Origin: Flavobacteriia bacterium
Lineage (GTDB): Bacteria; Bacteroidota; Bacteroidia; Flavobacteriales; Flavobacteriaceae
Length of the DNA: 62,630 nucleotides
NCBI GenBank assembly: GCA_018500075.1
Contig: JAHBAN010000048.1
Span: 1-62,630 of the forward strand
Reading direction: 5' to 3'
The notes under the pieces are model-generated. The model saw only the letters and a list, made by a program, of their open reading frames with translations. It was not told the DNA's origin and made no database searches. A program made the translations under genes and the position numbers. The stretch's first letter is position 1; every line of letters begins with the position of its first letter. Of the stretch, positions 17,215-26,125 are shown piece after piece.

Positions 17215-17679
17215 ATGAGCAGCAAACTAGAACCCCGCCTCAATGAGATGGGCATCACCCTGCCCGCAGCCCCCGCCCCTGCGGCCAACTACGTGCCCTT
17301 CGTTGTGACAGGCAATACCGTCTATGTCTCCGGCCAGATTTCAAACGGCGAAACCGGCCTCATCCTCGGCAAACTCGGCGACACCATGACAACAGAAGAC
17401 GGGGTGGCCGCCGCGCGCAGCTGCGCGCTCAGCCTTCTGGCGCAGCTCAAAGCCGCCTGCGACGGCGATCTTGACCGCCTCGTGCGGGTGGTCAAACTCG
17501 TGGGTTTTGTAAACTCCACAGCCGATTACACAGACCAGCCCAAAGTGATCAATGGCGCCTCTGATTTCATGGTCGAGGCCCTTGGCGAGATTGGCCGCCA
17601 TGCACGCTCCGCCGTGTCTGCCGCCTCTCTTCCGCTCGGCGTCGCAGTGGAAATCGAAGGCATCTTCGAGATCCGATAA
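17215..17679 (+). CDS. RidA/YjgF-family protein
   Basis: A 154-residue protein with the YjgF trimer fold: VSGQISNGETG early, and GRHARSAVSAASLPLGVAVEIEGIFEI at the end. The Arg in HARSAV matches the residue RidA uses to bind the carboxylate of 2-aminoacrylate. RidA proteins hydrolyse reactive enamines and imines made by PLP enzymes. This longer, divergent form is of the kind annotated only as RidA family, so the substrate is uncertain. It has a good ribosome site (AGGAGA) and its stop overlaps the GDPD start by one base. Confidence 0.88.
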   Translation: MSSKLEPRLNEMGITLPAAPAPAANYVPFVVTGNTVYVSGQISNGETGLILGKLGDTMTTEDGVAAARSCALSLLAQLKAACDGDLDRLVRVVKLVGFVNSTADYTDQPKVINGASDFMVEALGEIGRHARSAVSAASLPLGVAVEIEGIFEIR

Positions 17680-18443
17680 TGCAACAGCCCGCTTTGCCAC
17701 AAAGCTTCCTGCAGGCTCCGATCGCCCATCGGGGCCTGCACAATCTGCCCCAAGGCATACCGGAAAACAGCCTCGCCGCCTTTGACGCCGCCATCGCGCG
17801 CGGCTACGGAATCGAACTTGACCTGCAGCTCTCCCGTGACGGCGTCGCAATGGTGTTTCACGACTACGGCCTCGAGCGCCTGACCGGCGAAAAAGGCCCC
17901 ATCGCCCAGCACAGCGCCGCCGCACTTGGCAAAATCACCCTCACAGGCGGCACCGAAGGCATTCCGACCCTCGCCGAGACGCTGGCCTATGTCGCAGGCC
18001 GCGCCCCGCTTCTGATCGAGCTCAAAGACCAAGACGGTGCCCTCGGCCCCAACATCGGCCCGCTCGAAGAGGCCACCGTCAAAGCCCTGACAGGCTACGC
18101 GGGCGATGTCGCTCTGATGTCGTTCAATCCCCATTCGGTCGCCGCTCTTGCGCGGCTCGCCCCCGATCATGCGCGCGGCCTCACAACCTGTGACTATCGC
18201 CCCGAAGACTGGCCGACCATTCCCAAGACCCGCCTCGCCGAGCTGCGCCCGATCCCTGATTTTATCCGCACAGGCGCAAGCTTTATCAGCCATCAGGCCA
18301 GCGATCTGACGCGCGCCCCCGTGACCGCGCTCAAGGCGCAAGGCGTTCCCATCCTGTGCTGGACCATCCGCTCGCGCGCGCAAGAAGACGCCGCGCGCCA
18401 AATCGCCGATAACGTCACGTTCGAAGGCTACGCGCCCGCTTGA
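17679..18443 (+). CDS. Glycerophosphodiester phosphodiesterase
   Basis: A 254-residue GDPD-family TIM barrel. Active-site motifs are in order: IAHRG, ENS, IELDLQLSRDG, MVFHD and LIELK. Catalysis uses the two His, Glu and Asp residues with a divalent metal. No signal peptide is seen, so the enzyme is cytoplasmic and probably releases glycerol-3-phosphate from deacylated phospholipid head groups. The start codon overlaps the RidA stop (TAATG), suggesting reinitiation. Confidence 0.92.
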   Translation: MQQPALPQSFLQAPIAHRGLHNLPQGIPENSLAAFDAAIARGYGIELDLQLSRDGVAMVFHDYGLERLTGEKGPIAQHSAAALGKITLTGGTEGIPTLAETLAYVAGRAPLLIELKDQDGALGPNIGPLEEATVKALTGYAGDVALMSFNPHSVAALARLAPDHARGLTTCDYRPEDWPTIPKTRLAELRPIPDFIRTGASFISHQASDLTRAPVTALKAQGVPILCWTIRSRAQEDAARQIADNVTFEGYAPA

Positions 18444-18477
18444 AAGCCGGGCGGGCTGCACCAATATTGAGGCCAGG

Positions 18478-19659
18478 ATGGACAGCGACGCGCAGATCGA
18501 AATCAGGCTCAATCCCGGCTTGCGCGATGTCCCGCAAGCCGATTGGGATGCCTGCGCCCATGCCCTCGGCCCGCGTCCGCGTGATCCCTTCACAACCCAC
18601 CGCTTCCTGCTCGCGCTTGAAGACAGCGGCTCTGTCGGGCCGGGCACCGGCTGGCAGCCGCTCTATCTGACGGCGCATCAAAACGGCCAGATGATCGGCG
18701 CCGCGCCGCTCTATGGCAAAAGCCATTCGCAAGGCGAATATATATTTGATTTCAACTGGGCCGAGGCCTTTGCCCGCGCCGGCGGGCAGTATTCCCCCAA
18801 ATTCCAGATCGCCGTGCCCTTCACGCCCGCCACAGGCCCGCGCTTTCTTCTCCGCGCGGGGGCCGAGGCCCGCGCCCTGCCCGCCCTTGTGCAAGGCGCA
18901 CTCCAAGTCACCGCCGAACACGGCGTCAGCTCGCTGCACGTGACGTTTTGCACCGAAGAGGAGGCGCGCGCAGGCGAGGCCATGGGCCTTCTGCGCCGCA
19001 CCACCCAGCAGTTTCACTGGGAAAACCGCGGCTTTCAGAGCTTTGACGGCTTCCTTGCCTCCCTCACCGCGCGCAAACGCAAAAACATCCGCCGCGAGCG
19101 CGCCGAGGCGCAGGCCTTTGGCGGCACCATCCGCCGCCTCACAGGCGATCAGATCAAGCCCGAACATTGGGATGCCTTCTGGCAGTTCTACCAGGACACA
19201 GGCGCGCGCAAATGGGGCACGCCCTATCTGACCCGGGCCTTCTTTGACATCGCGCACGAGACCCTGCGCAACGATATGATCCTGATCTTGGCCGAGCGCG
19301 ACGGCACGCCCGTCGCAGGCGCGCTCAACTTTATCGGCGCACAGGCGCTTTTTGGCCGCTACTGGGGCTGCATCGAAAATCATCGCTGCCTGCATTTCGA
19401 GCTGTGCTACTATCAGGCGATCGAAGCCGCGATCGAGCTGGGGCTGCCACGTGTGGAGGCCGGCGCGCAAGGCGAACACAAGCTCGCGCGCGGCTATCTG
19501 CCCACCGCCTGCCATTCGCTGCACTGGCTCGCAGATGAAGGCTTTTCCCGCGCGGTCGCGCAATATCTCCTGTCCGAACGCCGCGCCATAGGCCAGGACA
19601 TCGAAATCCTGACAGGCTACGGCCCGTTCAAATCCGACATAAGGGAGGAACAAGATTGA
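18478..19659 (+). CDS. GNAT/FemAB-like protein (peptidogalycan biosynthesis/recognition family, DUF482)
   Basis: A 393-residue protein with the DUF482 pattern: an N-terminal segment (DPFTTHRFLLALEDSGSVG) and a C-terminal half with TARKRKNIRRERAEA, FWQFYQDTGARKWGTPYL and GAQGEHKLARGYLPTACHSLHWLAD. It is related to the FemAB/GNAT acyltransferases that use aminoacyl-tRNA or acyl-CoA. The family is widespread in proteobacteria but its reaction is not established. It overlaps the downstream pterin dehydratase gene by 4 bases. Confidence 0.88.
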   Translation: MDSDAQIEIRLNPGLRDVPQADWDACAHALGPRPRDPFTTHRFLLALEDSGSVGPGTGWQPLYLTAHQNGQMIGAAPLYGKSHSQGEYIFDFNWAEAFARAGGQYSPKFQIAVPFTPATGPRFLLRAGAEARALPALVQGALQVTAEHGVSSLHVTFCTEEEARAGEAMGLLRRTTQQFHWENRGFQSFDGFLASLTARKRKNIRRERAEAQAFGGTIRRLTGDQIKPEHWDAFWQFYQDTGARKWGTPYLTRAFFDIAHETLRNDMILILAERDGTPVAGALNFIGAQALFGRYWGCIENHRCLHFELCYYQAIEAAIELGLPRVEAGAQGEHKLARGYLPTACHSLHWLADEGFSRAVAQYLLSERRAIGQDIEILTGYGPFKSDIREEQD

Positions 19660-19946
19660 TCGAAGGTCTCAGCGACACCGCCCGCGAACAACTCCTCGCG
19701 CCGCTCATCGAAAACGGCTGGGCACAGGAAACATCCCGCGATGCCATTACAAAAACATATGAATTCAAAGACTTCACGGAAGCCTTCGGCTGGATGACCC
19801 GAGCCGCGCTCTGGGCCGAAAAATGGAACCATCATCCGGAATGGAGCAATGTCTACAACCGCGTCACTGTCACCCTGACAACCCATGACGCCGGCGGCCT
19901 CAGCTCGCTTGACGCCAAGCTCGCCCGCAAACTGGACAGCTTGTAA
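19656..19946 (+). CDS. phhB: Pterin-4a-carbinolamine dehydratase
   Basis: A 96-residue PCD/DCoH-family enzyme with the active-site string WNHHPEWSNVYNRV, whose histidines handle the 4a-hydroxypterin. It regenerates tetrahydropterin for aromatic amino acid hydroxylases, or acts in molybdopterin metabolism in some bacteria. The start is TTG 19656, decided by a strong GGGAGGAA 5 bases upstream and by the TTGA overlap with the preceding stop. No ATG is available before the conserved sequence. No phenylalanine hydroxylase is in the window. Confidence 0.9.
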   Translation: MIEGLSDTAREQLLAPLIENGWAQETSRDAITKTYEFKDFTEAFGWMTRAALWAEKWNHHPEWSNVYNRVTVTLTTHDAGGLSSLDAKLARKLDSL

Positions 19947-19963
19947 CCCCCCCGCCCAAGGCC

Positions 19964-20512
19964 TCAGCGCGCTGCGGTCTTCCACTCCACGGGCGTCAGA
20001 TAAACCATGCCCGCGTCCGCGCTGACCATCACTTCGCCATCCTGAATATTGACTTGCAGCTTCATCGCCCGGCTTGCCAGTGCGGCCAGCGCGCGGGTGC
20101 TGTCTTCGGAGAGATTGCTCACCTGCAAATTGTCAAACCGCGTGGTGCTGGTCTTGAGCTTGTCCCACCACATCTCGGCCGTCCTGCCACCATAGGCATA
20201 AACAACCACCCGATCCGCCTTGCCACAAGACTGCCGCACCAGCTTCTCGCTCGGCAGCCCCAATGTCACCCAGAGTTCAAGCTCGTTGCTCAGGCTCTTT
20301 TGCCAGATGTCAGGCTCGTCGTCCGTTGAGATCCCCTTGGTCATTTCAAGCTGCTCATGCGCGTTCAAAGCAAAAGCAAGCAAGCGCACCATCAAGCGCT
20401 CGTCGGTCTCTGACGGGTGCTTTGCAACGGTCAGCTTGTGGCTCTCGTAATAGTGACGGTCCATGTCCGACACCGACAGATCAACTTTATATATCGTCGC
20501 GTTTTGTGCCAT
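19964..20512 (-). CDS. YaeQ-family protein
   Basis: A 182-residue protein recognisable from MAQNATIYKVDLSVSDMDRHYYE and the later HPSETDERLMVRLLAFAL, DEPDIW and ELWVTLGLPS segments of the YaeQ family. YaeQ has a nuclease-like (PD-(D/E)XK-related) fold, and the D-E-P-D and ELWV residues belong to that core. Its physiological role is unknown. The ATG at 20512 follows GAGGGGCGAGC. Its 3' end is convergent with the pterin dehydratase gene. Confidence 0.9.
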   Translation of the reverse strand: MAQNATIYKVDLSVSDMDRHYYESHKLTVAKHPSETDERLMVRLLAFALNAHEQLEMTKGISTDDEPDIWQKSLSNELELWVTLGLPSEKLVRQSCGKADRVVVYAYGGRTAEMWWDKLKTSTTRFDNLQVSNLSEDSTRALAALASRAMKLQVNIQDGEVMVSADAGMVYLTPVEWKTAAR

Positions 20513-20567
20513 GCTCGCCCCTCAGCCCTTTGAATACCGCTGCCTAAAGCGTCTCGGGGCCATATAA

Positions 20568-20603
20568 AAGCAAATAAAAAGGCCCCCCAAAATATGGAGG
20601 GCC
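20568..20603 (-). terminator. Rho-independent terminator of the peroxiredoxin gene
   Basis: On the minus strand a GC-rich stem (GGCCCTCC pairing with GGGGGGCC, one mismatch, 7-base AT loop) is immediately followed by TTTTTATTTGC. It lies about 60 bases after the peroxiredoxin stop and upstream of yaeQ. This is the only textbook intrinsic terminator found in the window. Confidence 0.8.
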
Positions 20604-20664
20604 AAAGCGTCACGTCAAAACACCCATCAGCGCAGACCGCCAGAGCGCCCTGCCAAAGCGTCCC

Positions 20665-21153
20665 TCAGAGCGCGGCAACCATCGCCTCGCCGCCGGAGAT
20701 ATCGCAGGTTCCGGGGCTGTCTTCGGCATGGAGCACCTTCACCACCCCATCTTCGGCCATCAAAGCATAGCGCTTGGAGCGGCTCACAAAGCCCACGGGC
20801 GGCGCATCAAAATCCATCCCGATCGCCTTTGTAAAGGCACCGGATGAATCCGCCAGCAGGGTGATCCCCTCGCCGGTTGCGCCCGTGGCCTCGCCCCAGG
20901 CGTTCATAACCCAAGGGTCATTGACCGACAGACAGATGATCTCTTCCACACCCTTTGCCGCCAGCGCCGCCTTCTGGCGCAAAAAGCTCGGCATATGGGC
21001 CGAATGGCACGTCGGCGTATATGCCCCCGGCACCGCAAAAATCACAACCTTGCGGCCCTTCAGCTTCTCGCCAAGCTCCACAGGCACAGGTCCCTCCGCG
21101 CCAAGCGTCATCACAGCCACCTCTGGCAGCCTATCTCCAACTGAAATCGTCAT
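20665..21153 (-). CDS. Peroxiredoxin, Prx5/AhpE-like (redoxin family)
   Basis: A 162-residue peroxiredoxin with the peroxidatic cysteine in PGAYTPTCHSAHMP, the Prx5 signature (P-x3-T-x2-C). The start is ATG 21153, with GGAGAC about 9 bases upstream; longer in-frame extensions are not conserved-looking. Prx5 enzymes reduce hydrogen peroxide and alkyl hydroperoxides using glutaredoxin or thioredoxin. It is divergent from a pyridine nucleotide-disulfide oxidoreductase gene 84 bases away and is followed by an intrinsic terminator. Confidence 0.93.
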   Translation of the reverse strand: MTISVGDRLPEVAVMTLGAEGPVPVELGEKLKGRKVVIFAVPGAYTPTCHSAHMPSFLRQKAALAAKGVEEIICLSVNDPWVMNAWGEATGATGEGITLLADSSGAFTKAIGMDFDAPPVGFVSRSKRYALMAEDGVVKVLHAEDSPGTCDISGGEAMVAAL

Positions 21154-21237
21154 TTTTGTCGCGTCTCCCTGTTTGCGTTTGCTACATCCAAGCATATAAG
21201 CGTCTTTACGCTCAGAACCAGCAGAAGGATCACTCTG

Positions 21238-22449
21238 ATGTCTCATATTATCGTCGTTGGCGCAGGTCAGGCAGGCGCATCGCTTGTCGCCAAGCTGCGC
21301 AATGAAGGCTTTGAGGGACAGATCACTCTGATCGGCGAAGAAACAGCCCCCCCCTATCAGCGCCCGCCGCTCTCCAAAGCCTATCTTCTGGGCGAAATGG
21401 AGCTTGAGCGGCTCTACCTGCGCCCCGAGAGCTTTTATGCAGATCAAAATATAACCCTGCGCCTTGGCGCTTCGGTCAGCGCGATTGATCCCGCCGCCAA
21501 GACCCTCACAGTCGATGGCGAGGTGCTGGCCTATGACCAGCTCGCGCTGACAACAGGCTCAACCCCGCGCCGCCTGCCCGCCGCCATCGGTGGCGCACTC
21601 GACGGGGTCTATGTGGTGCGTGGCCTGCCAGATGTCGATGCCATGGAGCCGGAGTTCGCCGAGGGCCGCCGCGTGCTGATCATCGGCGGCGGCTACATCG
21701 GTCTTGAGGCCGCCGCCGTGGCCGCCAAAAAGGGCCTCAAAGTCACGCTTGTCGAAATGGCCGACCGCATCCTGCAACGGGTGGCCTCGCCCCAGACATC
21801 CGATTATTTCCGCGCCCTGCACAAGGCGCATGGCGTCACGATCCTTGAGGGCACGGGCCTCACCCGCCTCACAGGCGAGGGCCGCGTCACAGGGGCCGAA
21901 CTCTCTGACGGAACCCGTCTTGAGATCGACTTCGCCCTCGTCGGTGTGGGCATCGCCCCCGCCACCGCGCTGGCCGAAGCCGCTGGCCTGACGCTCGACA
22001 ACGGCATCAAGACCGACGCCCATGGGCGCAGCTCCGACCCCTCGATCTGGGCCGCAGGCGACTGTGCCTCTTTCCCCTATCGCGGCGCGCGCATCCGCCT
22101 TGAAAGCGTGCCCAACGCGATTGATCAGGCCGAAATCGTCGCGCAAAATATGCTCGGCAAAGGCATCGACTATATGGCCAAGCCGTGGTTCTGGTCCGAT
22201 CAATACGATGTCAAACTCCAGATCGCGGGCCTCAACACCGGCTATGACAGCGTGATCACCCGCACGGGCGACAAAGCGGGGGCCGTCTCCTTCTGGTATT
22301 ACCAAGGCAAAACCCTGCTCGCGGTCGACGCGGCGAACGATCCGCGCGCCTATATGATCGGCAAACGCCTGATCGGGGCGGGCAAATCGCCCGCCCCGGA
22401 GGCGGTCGCCGACCCCGCCACCGAGCTCAAATCGCTGATGACCGCGTGA
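21238..22449 (+). CDS. FAD-dependent ferredoxin reductase-like oxidoreductase (ThcD/CamA type)
   Basis: A 403-residue flavoprotein. The FAD motif IIVVGAGQAGASLVAKLR is at the start, PPYQRPPLSKAYL follows, the NAD(P) motif VLIIGGGYIGLEAAAVAAKKG is near residue 142, and the closing FAD motif is IWAAGDCA. The C-terminal reductase domain (WFWSDQYDVKLQIAGL) is typical of rhodocoxin and putidaredoxin reductases that pass electrons from NADH to a [2Fe-2S] ferredoxin. No ferredoxin or P450 gene adjoins, so the partner is unknown. Its stop overlaps the rsmD start. Confidence 0.93.
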   Translation: MSHIIVVGAGQAGASLVAKLRNEGFEGQITLIGEETAPPYQRPPLSKAYLLGEMELERLYLRPESFYADQNITLRLGASVSAIDPAAKTLTVDGEVLAYDQLALTTGSTPRRLPAAIGGALDGVYVVRGLPDVDAMEPEFAEGRRVLIIGGGYIGLEAAAVAAKKGLKVTLVEMADRILQRVASPQTSDYFRALHKAHGVTILEGTGLTRLTGEGRVTGAELSDGTRLEIDFALVGVGIAPATALAEAAGLTLDNGIKTDAHGRSSDPSIWAAGDCASFPYRGARIRLESVPNAIDQAEIVAQNMLGKGIDYMAKPWFWSDQYDVKLQIAGLNTGYDSVITRTGDKAGAVSFWYYQGKTLLAVDAANDPRAYMIGKRLIGAGKSPAPEAVADPATELKSLMTA

Positions 22450-23003
22450 GAATTATCGCAGGACACCATCGCGGCCTTGTCTTGGCCGAGGTCGGACAGG
22501 GCGACGCCGCCGCCCATTTGCGGCCCACCTCCGATCGCGTCCGCGAGAGCCTCTTCAATATCCTCGCCCATCACGGCCAGCCCTCGGGCGCGCGGGTGCT
22601 CGATCTCTTCGCCGGCACAGGCGCGCTTGGTCTGGAAGCGCTCAGCCGTGGTGCGGCCCATGTGAGCTATGTCGAAAATGGCCGCGCCGGCCAAAAGCTG
22701 ATCCTTGAAAATCTCGCCAAAGCCCGCCGCACCCAAGACGCAACCTTGCTCAAATGCGACGCCACAAGCCTGCCGCCTGCCCGCTCCCCCTGTGATCTCG
22801 TGTTTCTTGATCCGCCCTATGGCAAGGCGCTCGGCGAGCAGGCCCTCGCCTCTGCCCGCGCGCAAGGCTGGCTGGCGCCCAATGCGCTCATCGTCTGGGA
22901 AGAAAGCGCGCCGATGTATGCGCCCCAAGGCTTCACGCTACAGGATCAGCGCAAATACGGCAGCACCGTCATCACGCTTTTGCGCGCAACCGCTCAGCCG
23001 TAG
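22446..23003 (+). CDS. rsmD: 16S rRNA (guanine966-N2)-methyltransferase RsmD
   Basis: A 185-residue SAM-dependent methyltransferase with the family hallmarks: MRIIAGHHRG at the start, RPTSDRVRESLFNIL, SAM motif LDLFAGTGALGLEALSRGA, and catalytic motif FLDPPYGK. RsmD methylates G966 of 16S rRNA in the assembled 30S particle. The start is GTG 22446 in a GTGA overlap with the preceding gene. It overlaps the convergent map gene by 10 bases at the 3' end. Confidence 0.95.
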   Translation: MRIIAGHHRGLVLAEVGQGDAAAHLRPTSDRVRESLFNILAHHGQPSGARVLDLFAGTGALGLEALSRGAAHVSYVENGRAGQKLILENLAKARRTQDATLLKCDATSLPPARSPCDLVFLDPPYGKALGEQALASARAQGWLAPNALIVWEESAPMYAPQGFTLQDQRKYGSTVITLLRATAQP

Positions 23004-23806
23004 GTCGGATGAAACCTGCCCGCCGGCGACAGCGTAAAAATTTCATAGCCCGTCGCCGTGACGCCAATCGAATGCTCAAATTGCGCACTCAGGCTTTTGT
23101 CCCGCGTCACAGCCGTCCAGTCGTCTGCAAGAATTTTGGTTTCAGGCCGCCCGAGATTCACCATTGGCTCGATGGTAAAGAACATCCCCTCCTCCAAAAC
23201 AGGCCCCGTGCCCTCACGCCCGTAATGCAATACATTCGGCGGCGCATGAAACACCGCGCCAAGCCCGTGCCCGCAAAAGTCGCGCACAACAGACATCCGC
23301 TGCGCCTCCACAAAGCTCTGGATCGCAAAGCCGATATCGCCAAAGGTATTGCCCGGCTTCACCGCCTCGATCCCCCTGAAAAGCGCCTCATGGGTCACTT
23401 CAATGAGCCGCTCGGCCTTGCGCGCCAGCTTGCCGGCGACAAACATACGGCTCGTATCTCCAAACCAGCCGTCCACAATCACCGTGACATCAATGTTGAG
23501 AATATCGCCGTCCTTGAGCTTCTTGTCAGACGGAATGCCGTGACAGACCACATGGTTGATCGAAATACAGCTCGCGTGCTCATAGCCCTTATAGCCGATG
23601 GTGGCCGAGGTCGCCCCCGCCGCATTGACCATCTCTTCAACAATACGGTCAATCTCGGCTGTGCTCTGCCCGACAAAAACGTGCTCGCCAATGCGATCAA
23701 GGATCTCTGCCGCAAGGCGCCCCGCCGCGCGCATCCCTGAAAAATCGGCCTCACTGTGAATGCGTATGCCGTCTCTCGTCACTGGTCCGTTATGTTTCTC
23801 ACCCAC
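22994..23806 (-). CDS. map: Methionine aminopeptidase, type I
   Basis: A 270-residue enzyme with all five metal ligands in their contexts: two Asp in NIDVTVIVDGWFGDTSR, His in CGHGLGAVFH, Glu in FTIEPM, and Glu in QFEHSIGVT. It removes initiator methionine from nascent proteins. The start appears to be GTG 23806, with a GAGG run upstream and no earlier start. It lies downstream of sfsA on the same strand with a 114-base gap that holds a short hairpin (CAGGGGC/GCCCCTG, 23883-23900) but no T run. Confidence 0.95.
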   Translation of the reverse strand: MGEKHNGPVTRDGIRIHSEADFSGMRAAGRLAAEILDRIGEHVFVGQSTAEIDRIVEEMVNAAGATSATIGYKGYEHASCISINHVVCHGIPSDKKLKDGDILNIDVTVIVDGWFGDTSRMFVAGKLARKAERLIEVTHEALFRGIEAVKPGNTFGDIGFAIQSFVEAQRMSVVRDFCGHGLGAVFHAPPNVLHYGREGTGPVLEEGMFFTIEPMVNLGRPETKILADDWTAVTRDKSLSAQFEHSIGVTATGYEIFTLSPAGRFHPTYG

Positions 23807-23920
23807 GGCGCTGGCCTCATCTGTATCTGGTCACTTTCGCCTTACATAAATCGGATCAAGCCCAAGGGCCACCCCAAGCCTCGCAGGGGCGCTGGCCCCT
23901 GTCTCACAGCAGCAGATTTC

Positions 23921-24619
23921 TCACAGCTGCAAAGCCAAAGGCCCCTTGAGCGCAATCCCCTGCGGATCAATCCTGCAATCATAGGCCAGGGCCTCAACCC
24001 CCGCCGCCATGGCCGCGCGCAGCCCCGCCGCATAGGCCGGGTCAATATCTTTGGCCACGGTTACAGCTTGCGCATCGGTGCGCTGCACCAGAAAAAACAG
24101 CACCGCCCTGTGCCCTTGGGCCACCATGGCGGCAAGCTCCTGCAAATGCTTCAGCCCCCGCGCCGTAACCGAATCGGGAAATTCGGCCAGCCCGGCCTGC
24201 CGCATCAGCGTGACCGATTTCACCTCAAGATAAATGTCGCGCGCCCCGCCTTGCAGCAGAAAATCCACACGGCTTTTCTCGCCATATTTCACTTCCGGGC
24301 GCAGCTGCACATAGTCCAGCCCGCCAATCTCGCCCGTCTCAAGCGCCGCCTTCACCACGCGGTTCGCCACAGAGGTGTCCACGCCGCTAAACTGCCCCGC
24401 CCCGTGCTCCACGAGCCGCCAGCCGTATTTGAGCTTCTTCTTGGGGTCGTCATTCGGCTCAACCCAAATCCGCATCCCCGCCTCGGCCAGCCCCATCATG
24501 GAGCCGGGGTTGGCACAATGCGCCACCGCCTCGCGCCCGTCCGCAAGCCGGATATCGGCGAGAAAGCGTTTGTAGCGGCGCAAGAGTGTCGCAGGCTCAA
24601 GTGGGGTTTGAAAGCGCAT
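23921..24619 (-). CDS. sfsA: SfsA family (sugar fermentation stimulation protein homologue)
   Basis: A 232-residue protein with the SfsA landmarks: RRYKRFLADIRLADG, CANPGSMMGL, the nuclease-like core SRVDFLLQ...YLEVKSVTL, and FPDSVTARGLKHLQEL. It has an N-terminal OB-like region and a C-terminal restriction-nuclease-like fold. E. coli SfsA binds DNA and affects maltose metabolism; its true role is unsettled. The ATG at 24619 is divergent from the CinA-like gene. Confidence 0.93.
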   Translation of the reverse strand: MRFQTPLEPATLLRRYKRFLADIRLADGREAVAHCANPGSMMGLAEAGMRIWVEPNDDPKKKLKYGWRLVEHGAGQFSGVDTSVANRVVKAALETGEIGGLDYVQLRPEVKYGEKSRVDFLLQGGARDIYLEVKSVTLMRQAGLAEFPDSVTARGLKHLQELAAMVAQGHRAVLFFLVQRTDAQAVTVAKDIDPAYAAGLRAAMAAGVEALAYDCRIDPQGIALKGPLALQL

Positions 24620-24665
24620 GGCTTACGGCCTATACCCAAGCCAAGCCAGCTTCAAGGAACACCGC

Positions 24666-25388
24666 ATGAAGAACCCAACAGCCGCACTGCTCGTCATCGG
24701 CGACGAGATCCTCTCAGGCCGCACCCGCGACGCCAATATGCACCACCTCGCAGGCGAGCTGACCAAAGCAGGGATCACCCTCTCGGAGGTGCGCGTGGTG
24801 TCCGACGATGCCCCCGCCATCGTCGCCGCCGTGCGCGCACTTTCAGACTGCTATGACACCGTCTTCACATCGGGCGGCATCGGCCCGACCCATGACGACA
24901 TCACCGCCGATTGTATCGCCGAGGCCTTCGGGGCGCATATTGATGTGCGCGATGATGCGCGCGCGCTTCTGGCGGCCTTTTACGCCGAGACAGGCCGGGA
25001 GTTCAACGCCGCGCGGATGCGCATGGCCCGTATCCCTGACGGCGCCACGCTGATTGACAACCCGGTCTCCGTCGCGCCGGGCTTCACCCTCGGCAATGTC
25101 CATGTGATGGCCGGTGTGCCCTCGGTCTTTCAGGCCATGCTGGCCACTGTCCTGCCCGGCCTCACAGGCGGCGCGCCGCTTCTGAGCCAGACCCTGCGCA
25201 TCAACCGCGGCGAAGGCGATATCGCCGGCCCCTTGGCCGAGCTGGCCGCGCGCTACCCCGCTGTGTCTATCGGCTCCTACCCGTTTCAGGACAATGGCGT
25301 CTACGGCGCCAATATCGTCATGCGCAGCGCCGATGGCCCGCTGCTTGACAAAGCCATGTGCGAACTGGCGGAGATTTTTCCCGCATGA
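24666..25388 (+). CDS. CinA-like molybdopterin-binding domain protein
   Basis: A 240-residue protein consisting of only the MoaB/MogA-like domain of CinA: VIGDEILSGRTRDANMHHLAGEL, FTSGGIGPTHDDITADCIAEAFG and NPVSVAPGF. The C-terminal nicotinamide-nucleotide amidase domain of full CinA is absent, as I recall for other alphaproteobacterial stand-alone forms. Related enzymes act as ADP-ribose pyrophosphatases. The start is ATG 24666, with AAGGAA upstream; a longer frame begins before it but covers the sfsA promoter. It overlaps the acetyltransferase gene by 4 bases. Confidence 0.9.
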   Translation: MKNPTAALLVIGDEILSGRTRDANMHHLAGELTKAGITLSEVRVVSDDAPAIVAAVRALSDCYDTVFTSGGIGPTHDDITADCIAEAFGAHIDVRDDARALLAAFYAETGREFNAARMRMARIPDGATLIDNPVSVAPGFTLGNVHVMAGVPSVFQAMLATVLPGLTGGAPLLSQTLRINRGEGDIAGPLAELAARYPAVSIGSYPFQDNGVYGANIVMRSADGPLLDKAMCELAEIFPA

Positions 25389-26125
25389 CCCTGCCCGACA
25401 TCCACAAGCTCTATGATGTGGTCGATGGCACATGGCCCGCCGCCGATTATACGCAGACAGGCCCGTGGCTCTTTCGCCGTGGCGCAGGCGGTGGGCAGCG
25501 CGTCAGCGCCACAACCGCCTGTGGCCCTGTCACTGGCGAGGATATCGCCACAGCCGAAGCGCAGATGACGGCGATGGGCCAACCCAAGCTCTTTATGGTC
25601 CGCGAGGGCGAAGAAACGCTGGATGCGCTCCTTGAGGCGGCGGGCTATGACCTCCACGATCCGGTCACAGCCTATGTTGCGCCGGTCGCGCTCTTTGAAG
25701 GCAAGCGCCCGCCCCCGGTCTGTGCGCTGCTGGCCTGGGAGCCTCTGGCCATCATGCTCGACATCTGGGCCAAAGGCGGCATCACCGGAGGCCGCATTGA
25801 TGTGATGCACCGCGCTCCCGGCCCCAAAACAGGCCTCATCGGACGGCTCAACGACCACCCCGCCGCCGCCGCCTTTTGTGCCATTCATGACGGTGTCGCC
25901 ATGGTGCACGCGCTGGAAGTCTTGCCCCACCAACGCCAGCAAAGCATGGGCAAATATGCCATGTATGAGCTGGCGCACTGGGCCGCACGCAACGGCGCAA
26001 GCCATATCGCACTGGTGGTCACACAGGCCAATCAGGCGGGCAATGCGCTCTACACTTCCCTCGGCATGACATCTGTGGGACAGTATCACTACCGCTTGAA
26101 AAAAGAGGGCCGACATGAGCCATAA
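25385..26125 (+). CDS. GNAT-family N-acetyltransferase
   Basis: A 246-residue protein. The acetyl-CoA-binding core is in the C-terminal half: VAMVHALEVLPHQRQQSMGKYAMYELAHWAARNGASHIALVV, then NQAGNALYTSLGM. The N-terminal half (MTLPDIHKLYDVVDGTWPAADY) is a second, degenerate GNAT-like lobe. The substrate is unknown. The start at ATG 25385 overlaps the stop of the CinA-like gene (ATGA). Its stop overlaps the AhpD-like gene by 11 bases. Confidence 0.88.
   Translation: MTLPDIHKLYDVVDGTWPAADYTQTGPWLFRRGAGGGQRVSATTACGPVTGEDIATAEAQMTAMGQPKLFMVREGEETLDALLEAAGYDLHDPVTAYVAPVALFEGKRPPPVCALLAWEPLAIMLDIWAKGGITGGRIDVMHRAPGPKTGLIGRLNDHPAAAAFCAIHDGVAMVHALEVLPHQRQQSMGKYAMYELAHWAARNGASHIALVVTQANQAGNALYTSLGMTSVGQYHYRLKKEGRHEP

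Noticed and set aside
23883..23900. Terminator between sfsA and map
   Set aside because: The 7-bp stem has no T run after it and is too weak to call.
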